A DNA stretch of 8,652 bases from Desulfobacterales bacterium (lineage in GTDB: Bacteria; Desulfobacterota; Desulfobacteria; Desulfobacterales; JAHEIW01): the NCBI GenBank assembly GCA_030145015.1, contig JAQYWI010000214.1, positions 1-8,652 of the forward strand, written 5' to 3'. The translations under genes were made by a program, and so were the position numbers. Position 1 is the stretch's first letter; each line of letters starts with the position of its first letter. The notes beneath the pieces were generated by a model. It was given only the letters and a program-made list of their open reading frames with translations. It did no database searches and was not told the DNA's origin. Of this stretch, positions 5,286 through 8,652 are shown piece after piece.

Positions 5286-5333
5286 TGAACCAGGCGATTG
5301 AACCCTGAACATCTGAACCCAGAACGGTGAACC
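5286..5333 (+). repeat. Degenerate TGAACC repeat tract before the start codon
   Basis: TGAACC occurs at 5286, 5299, 5314 and 5328, with decayed copies TGAACA at 5306 and AGAACG at 5321. Starts are 7-8 nt apart in the later part and 13 nt apart at the left end. The last copy touches the GGAG ribosome binding site at 5334-5337. It looks like a heptamer-type simple repeat inserted or grown at the gene boundary. Confidence 0.6.
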
Positions 5334-5344
5334 GGAGATGTACC

Positions 5345-7492
5345 GTGGCTGAATTTAAATATTCAAATATTGAAAAAGAGATGGAAACCTACGGGTTTGA
5401 TCAGGTTATCAAAAGCCACTGTCGGATGTGTCATGGCGGCTGCGGGGTCTTGATCTATACTAAAAATGGGGTGGTCCAAAAAATTGCCGGAGACCCGGAT
5501 TGTCCCATAAACCATGGCACGCTATGCAGCAAGGGAATCGCCTCTCCTCAATTGGCTTACCATCCGGATCGATTGACATACCCAATCAGGAGAGTCGGCC
5601 CAAAAGCCAGCGGCAAGTGGGAGCGCATTTCCTGGGATGAGGCCTTGACCGCGATTGCCGAGCGAATCCTAAATTACAAAGAAAAATTCGGTGCGGAATC
5701 CATTGTTATGGGATACGGTACCGGAAGGGAAAATGAAGCCGCAATCTATCGCTTCGCCAATTTGCTGGGGACCCCCAATGTTTTAACAGCCGGTCACTTT
5801 TGCTATGGCCCCCGAATCGCCACCAGCATTATTACATGCGGAACCAATCCGGTCGTAGATTACGAAAATCATCCAAAATGCATTATATTGTGGGGCAACA
5901 ATCCGGTTATCAGTAATCCGGACGAATATAAAGGTGAGCCTTTTTCAGTGAGCCTGGACAAAGGCGCCAAATTAATCGTTGTTGATCCGCGTCTGACAAG
6001 GGCTGCCGCACGAGCGGATATATGGCTGCAACTGAGGCCCGGAACGGACACAGCCCTCGCATATGGGATGCTGCATGTCATCGTCAAAGAAGCGTTATAC
6101 GATAAAGAGTTCGTCGCAAACCATGTTCACGGCTGGGAGCCTTTTGTTCGTCGGGTCAATGAATATCCGCCGGAAAAGGTAGCCCGTGTTACCTGGGTTC
6201 CCGAAAATAAAATCATTGATGCGGCCCGATTATATGCCACAACCTCACCCGCCGGCATTCAGTGGGGAGTTGCGATTGAACAACAGGTTAACTGTGCGGA
6301 CAATGATCGCATCCTCATGGCTTTGATGGGCATCACCGGCAATTTGGATGTTCCCGGTGGGCAGATGTTGTTTCAGACCCCGAAAATCAACAATGTGAGC
6401 ACATTCGGTGCCCATAAAATGCTTGCCAAAAATCAGGCCGCCAAACGTCTGGGTGGTGATCGATTCCGCCTGGCGGGAAACTTTGGAATTATAAACCCCA
6501 AATGTGTTTGGGATGCCATCATTAAGGCAGAACCCTATGCGGCAAAAATGCTTTTTCTGATCAGTACCAATCCGATGCTAACACGTGCCAACGCGAAAGA
6601 GGTCCGTGATGCGTTGGAACAGGTCGAGTTTATGGTGGTTTCCGACTTTTTTTTAACACCAACGGCAGAACTTGCCGATATCGTACTCCCATCGGCCACC
6701 TGGTTGGAAATGGATTATATCGGAGATTTTTGGAAGCGCCACGGATACCTGCTGCCGCGCCGCAAGGCTGTTGAGATTGGGGAATGCCGATCCGACCATG
6801 AAATGCTGAATGACCTTGCCCATCGGGTCGGGCAGGGCGAATACTGGTGGGATACTTTCGAAGGCGGATTGGATTATATATTAGAACCCATGGGGATTAC
6901 CTGGCAGGGTTTCAAAGAAATGGATTATATTCGCGGGGAAGTTAATTATCAAAAATATAAGAAAAAAGGGTTTTCGACACCCACCGGTAAGCTTGAAATC
7001 TACTCGACCCTTCTTGAAAAATGGGGCTATGATCCGCTGCCCCGCTTTTGCGAACCACCGGAAAGCCCGTACAGTGCTCCCGAGCTTAATAACGATTACC
7101 CGTATATATTGATTACCGGCCGGCGGCTGCCGGGCTTTTTCCATTCGGAAAACCGGCAGGTACCCTGGCTGCGTGAGTTGCATAAAGATCCCGTGGTGGA
7201 AATTCACCCGAAAACCGCTCAGAAAGAGGGCATCCATGAAGGTGACTGGGTTATCCTCGAATCGCCCAGAGGAAAGGTGAAGCAGCGGGCAAAATTTTTT
7301 GAAGGCATGGATCCACGGGTGGTTTCCGCCGAACATGCCTGGTGGTATCCTGAAAAAAAAGATCCCGATCATGGGTGGGATGAGTCCAACATCAATATTC
7401 TGACAGACAATTCCTTTGCAAATTGTGATCCGGCGATGGGTTCCACCCATGTCCGCACCCTGTTGTGCAAAATATATCCGGAAAAGGAATAG
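5345..7492 (+). CDS. Mo/W-bisMGD oxidoreductase catalytic subunit (DMSO reductase superfamily)
   Basis: The 715-residue protein binds one [4Fe-4S] cluster through C26, C29, C33 and C61 (CRMCHGGCG ... LCSKG). Domains run in the usual order: Fe-S domain (about 20-75), pterin-binding halves including WERISWDEAL (92-101), LWGNNP (182-187) and VVDPRLTRAA (212-221), then a C-terminal molybdopterin dinucleotide-binding domain (about 585-710, TGRRLPGFFHSENRQ and IHPKTAQKEGI). C153 in HFCYGPR aligns with the Cys/Sec metal ligand of formate dehydrogenases. There is no twin-arginine signal, so it acts in the cytoplasm. GTG at 5345 is preferred because GGAG (5334-5337) lies 7 nt upstream; the frame also opens at GTG 5327, inside the TGAACC tract. 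The C-terminal half recalls acetylene hydratase, thiosulfate reductase and related paralogs, so the substrate is unknown. The ferredoxin subunit follows after 9 nt. Confidence 0.92.
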   Translation: MAEFKYSNIEKEMETYGFDQVIKSHCRMCHGGCGVLIYTKNGVVQKIAGDPDCPINHGTLCSKGIASPQLAYHPDRLTYPIRRVGPKASGKWERISWDEALTAIAERILNYKEKFGAESIVMGYGTGRENEAAIYRFANLLGTPNVLTAGHFCYGPRIATSIITCGTNPVVDYENHPKCIILWGNNPVISNPDEYKGEPFSVSLDKGAKLIVVDPRLTRAAARADIWLQLRPGTDTALAYGMLHVIVKEALYDKEFVANHVHGWEPFVRRVNEYPPEKVARVTWVPENKIIDAARLYATTSPAGIQWGVAIEQQVNCADNDRILMALMGITGNLDVPGGQMLFQTPKINNVSTFGAHKMLAKNQAAKRLGGDRFRLAGNFGIINPKCVWDAIIKAEPYAAKMLFLISTNPMLTRANAKEVRDALEQVEFMVVSDFFLTPTAELADIVLPSATWLEMDYIGDFWKRHGYLLPRRKAVEIGECRSDHEMLNDLAHRVGQGEYWWDTFEGGLDYILEPMGITWQGFKEMDYIRGEVNYQKYKKKGFSTPTGKLEIYSTLLEKWGYDPLPRFCEPPESPYSAPELNNDYPYILITGRRLPGFFHSENRQVPWLRELHKDPVVEIHPKTAQKEGIHEGDWVILESPRGKVKQRAKFFEGMDPRVVSAEHAWWYPEKKDPDHGWDESNINILTDNSFANCDPAMGSTHVRTLLCKIYPEKE

Positions 7493-7501
7493 GGGCTTAA
7501 T

Positions 7502-7963
7502 ATGACGGAATTGGGAATTTTCATCGATGAGCAGGCCTGCTGGGGGTGTAAAACCTGTGAAGTTGCCTGCAAGCAGGAGATGAAGGCCCCCGTAGGCGTT
7601 AAATTAATTGGGGTTGGTGAAGACGGCCCCAAAATTGTCGATGCGGCTCCGGCTTTTACGTATCGCATAAATATATGTAAACACTGCGATGAACCGCCGT
7701 GTGCCGAAGCCTGCCCCGATGAGGCGATTACCAAACGATCCGACGGTATTGTGGTCATGGACTATGATCTTTGCACCGGTTGTCAATTATGTATCGAAGC
7801 TTGCCCCTATGATGCCATTGACTTTGACCATGATAAAAGCATCGCCCAGAAGTGCAACCTTTGTCACCATCGGGTGGACCGGGGACTGATCCCGGCCTGT
7901 GCTGATAATGTTTGTCTGGCGCACTGTATTTATTTCGGCGATCCAAATGCAATCAAAAAATAA
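7502..7963 (+). CDS. Four-cluster ferredoxin subunit of the Mo/W oxidoreductase (DmsB/PhsB-like)
   Basis: The 153-residue protein transfers electrons to or from the catalytic subunit encoded 9 nt upstream. It has 17 cysteines in DmsB-like groups: C13-C16-C19-C23, C59-C62-C67-C71, C91-C94-C97-C101 and C118-C121-C133-C138, plus C142. This is enough for four [4Fe-4S] clusters. The last group departs from the usual PAC-x3-CP: here it is PAC-ADNV-C-LAH-C before IYFGD, with one extra residue between the cysteines, no Pro after the second, and an extra Cys. The protein is shorter than typical DmsB (about 200), ending just after the FGD motif. There is no signal peptide and no NrfD/PsrC- or DmsC-like anchor gene follows, which supports a soluble cytoplasmic pair. 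An AGGGG ribosome binding site lies 7 nt before the ATG. Confidence 0.92.
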   Translation: MTELGIFIDEQACWGCKTCEVACKQEMKAPVGVKLIGVGEDGPKIVDAAPAFTYRINICKHCDEPPCAEACPDEAITKRSDGIVVMDYDLCTGCQLCIEACPYDAIDFDHDKSIAQKCNLCHHRVDRGLIPACADNVCLAHCIYFGDPNAIKK

Positions 7964-8101
7964 ATCCGGGCGATATTCTGCTTGCATCCTGAAGAGCAGA
8001 CAGGTAAATTTGAATGTAATAATGAAAGAAAAAGACGCAGACGCTGAGAGTGGGTGCATCCTGGCGTGATTTTAGTCCCAAAACAAAAAGAGGAAGATAA
8101 A
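7964..8101 (+). other. Short intergenic region with a weak hairpin
   Basis: A TCTGCT/AGCAGA pair (about 7977-8000) with a 12-nt loop can form a weak hairpin, but no U tract follows, so no terminator is called. TGCATCCTG occurs twice (7983 and 8055), which may be chance. The gap leaves open whether the lipoprotein gene belongs to the same transcript. Confidence 0.4.
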
Positions 8102-8509
8102 ATGGGCAAATTAAAATGGATCTTATTCATTCTGGTTCTGTTGATTTTTGGATGTGCGCAGGTTCAGAAAAGGGATCAAATGCTCCTGTTTGATGATACT
8201 TCCAAGTCATACGACCTGGCTATTCGCTGGGGCGAATACGAGGAGGCTTTTGCTTTTAAAAAATTGTCTGATAAAGATGATAAATTGCCCGATTTTGCCG
8301 AATATCGTCAAATAAGGGTAACGTCCTACAAAGTAAAAAAGACGATTGTTGATGAGGAAAGTTTTTCAAAAATCTTTCGGATTGTGGATATCCAGTACTA
8401 TCGAATGAGTAACGTAACGGTGAAAAATTTAATTGATCAGCAGAAATGGGAATATAACGAAAAACTGGATAGATGGTATCTTATGAGCGATTTACCGGTC
8501 TTCGAATGA
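8102..8509 (+). CDS. Small predicted lipoprotein, unknown function
   Basis: The 135-residue protein begins MGKLKWILFILVLLIFGC, a basic N-terminus and hydrophobic stretch ending in a lipobox-like LIFGC with the lipidated Cys18. Phe at the -2 position is less common but tolerated. The mature part is soluble, mixed alpha/beta in appearance, with a repeated aromatic pattern (SYDLAIRWGEYEEAF near 36-50, and QKWEYNEKLDRWYLMSDLPVF at the end). This resembles hypothetical lipoproteins of sulfate reducers and Geobacter-like bacteria, though I cannot name a family. ATG 8102 is chosen over the upstream ATG at 8054 because AGGA (8091-8094) lies 7 nt before it and the signal peptide starts there. It is probably exported and membrane-anchored. 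A link to the oxidoreductase is not evident, since that enzyme is cytoplasmic. Confidence 0.8.
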   Translation: MGKLKWILFILVLLIFGCAQVQKRDQMLLFDDTSKSYDLAIRWGEYEEAFAFKKLSDKDDKLPDFAEYRQIRVTSYKVKKTIVDEESFSKIFRIVDIQYYRMSNVTVKNLIDQQKWEYNEKLDRWYLMSDLPVFE

Positions 8510-8574
8510 GCCCCGGTTTATTGTGGTTTAAAATCATTTAATCCATTTCGAACTTGGATAAAGGATGGTATCAA

Positions 8575-8652
8575 GTGAACTCAAAAAAATATTTTTTCAC
8601 TATTCTTGCAGCGATCTGCCTTTTTGGGTTGATGGCGTGTGCGCATTCGGAC
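8575..8652 (+). CDS. Predicted lipoprotein, N-terminus only (cut by window edge)
   Basis: GTG at 8575 opens a frame that stays open for 26 codons to the window end. Residues MNSKKYFFTI are a basic start, LAAICLFGLMAC a hydrophobic core with a good lipobox LMAC at Cys22. AAGGA (8561-8565) lies 9 nt upstream of the GTG. The mature protein is outside the window. It lies 65 nt after the preceding lipoprotein gene on the same strand, so the two may be co-transcribed. Confidence 0.65.
   Translation, partial: MNSKKYFFTILAAICLFGLMACAHSD

Larger units (their letters stand above)
4966..5344. other. Divergent intergenic region with promoter and repeats
   Basis: No gene is seen here. It separates the leftward racemase-family gene from the rightward oxidoreductase operon and must carry promoters for both. 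It contains a TTGACA-type promoter candidate (5090-5117), a nested inverted repeat (5196-5266) and a TGAACC repeat tract (5286-5333), listed separately. For the minus strand I see only a weak TTGCTA / TTAAAA pair with 17-nt spacing, not strong enough to call. Confidence 0.6.

Noticed and set aside
5338..5340. ATG just upstream of the oxidoreductase as its start
   Set aside because: It is out of frame with the oxidoreductase and only one base after GGAG. GTG 5345 has proper spacing.
6881..7450. Long minus-strand open frame inside the oxidoreductase gene
   Set aside because: It is a shadow of the real plus-strand gene, with no ribosome binding site or recognisable domain.
5345..7492. Oxidoreductase as acetylene hydratase
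   Set aside because: The C-terminal domain is similar, but the Fe-S motif has CHGGC instead of the CD-type motif with the catalytic Asp as I recall it, the metal-ligand segment is HFCYGPR, and a ferredoxin partner is present.

Overview
The window looks like a chromosomal stretch from an anaerobic Desulfobacterota bacterium, probably of the Desulfobacterales type. This is an inference from several things: a cytoplasmic Mo/W-bisMGD oxidoreductase with a four-cluster ferredoxin partner, a probable selenoprotein, QueG-like and LysE-type genes, two lipoproteins, and ACTTTAG-unit hairpin repeats at gene boundaries. No phylogenetic marker is present.

Left part (1-4965), all on the minus strand. Read in the direction of transcription it runs: an Asp/Glu racemase-family protein (4965-4258), hairpin repeat copy B, a cysteine hydrolase of the isochorismatase family (4106-3546), a small Cys-rich protein (3556-3203), a LysE-type exporter (3210-2593), a DDAH-type guanidino hydrolase (2524-1763), hairpin repeat copy A, a CMD/AhpD-like gene with an in-frame TGA (1590-1321), a QueG-related double [4Fe-4S] protein (1328-537), a 401-bp AT-rich gap with two dyads, and the first 45 codons of an alpha/beta hydrolase (135-1). 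Hydrolase, Cys-rich gene and LysE overlap each other, as do the CMD gene and the QueG-like gene, so these sets are probably co-translated. The families suggest turnover and export of small nitrogen compounds such as guanidino, ureido, amide or amino-acid substrates, but no substrate is fixed by the sequence.

Middle (4966-5344): a divergent intergenic region with a possible sigma70-like promoter, a nested AT-rich inverted repeat, and a degenerate TGAACC repeat tract that runs up to the ribosome binding site of the next gene.

Right part (5345-8652), plus strand: a Mo/W-bisMGD catalytic subunit and, 9 bases later, a four-cluster ferredoxin subunit. Neither has an export signal and no membrane anchor gene follows, so the complex is probably cytoplasmic. 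A small lipoprotein and the start of a second lipoprotein follow.

The most notable item is the CMD/AhpD-like gene at 1321-1590. It is open only if the TGA at 1461-1459 is read as selenocysteine, giving a Cys-Tyr-Pro-Sec active site. A 7-bp hairpin with a GUG loop begins 11 nt after the TGA, which fits a bacterial SECIS element. A conventional ORF caller splits this gene and wrongly extends the downstream QueG-like gene across it.
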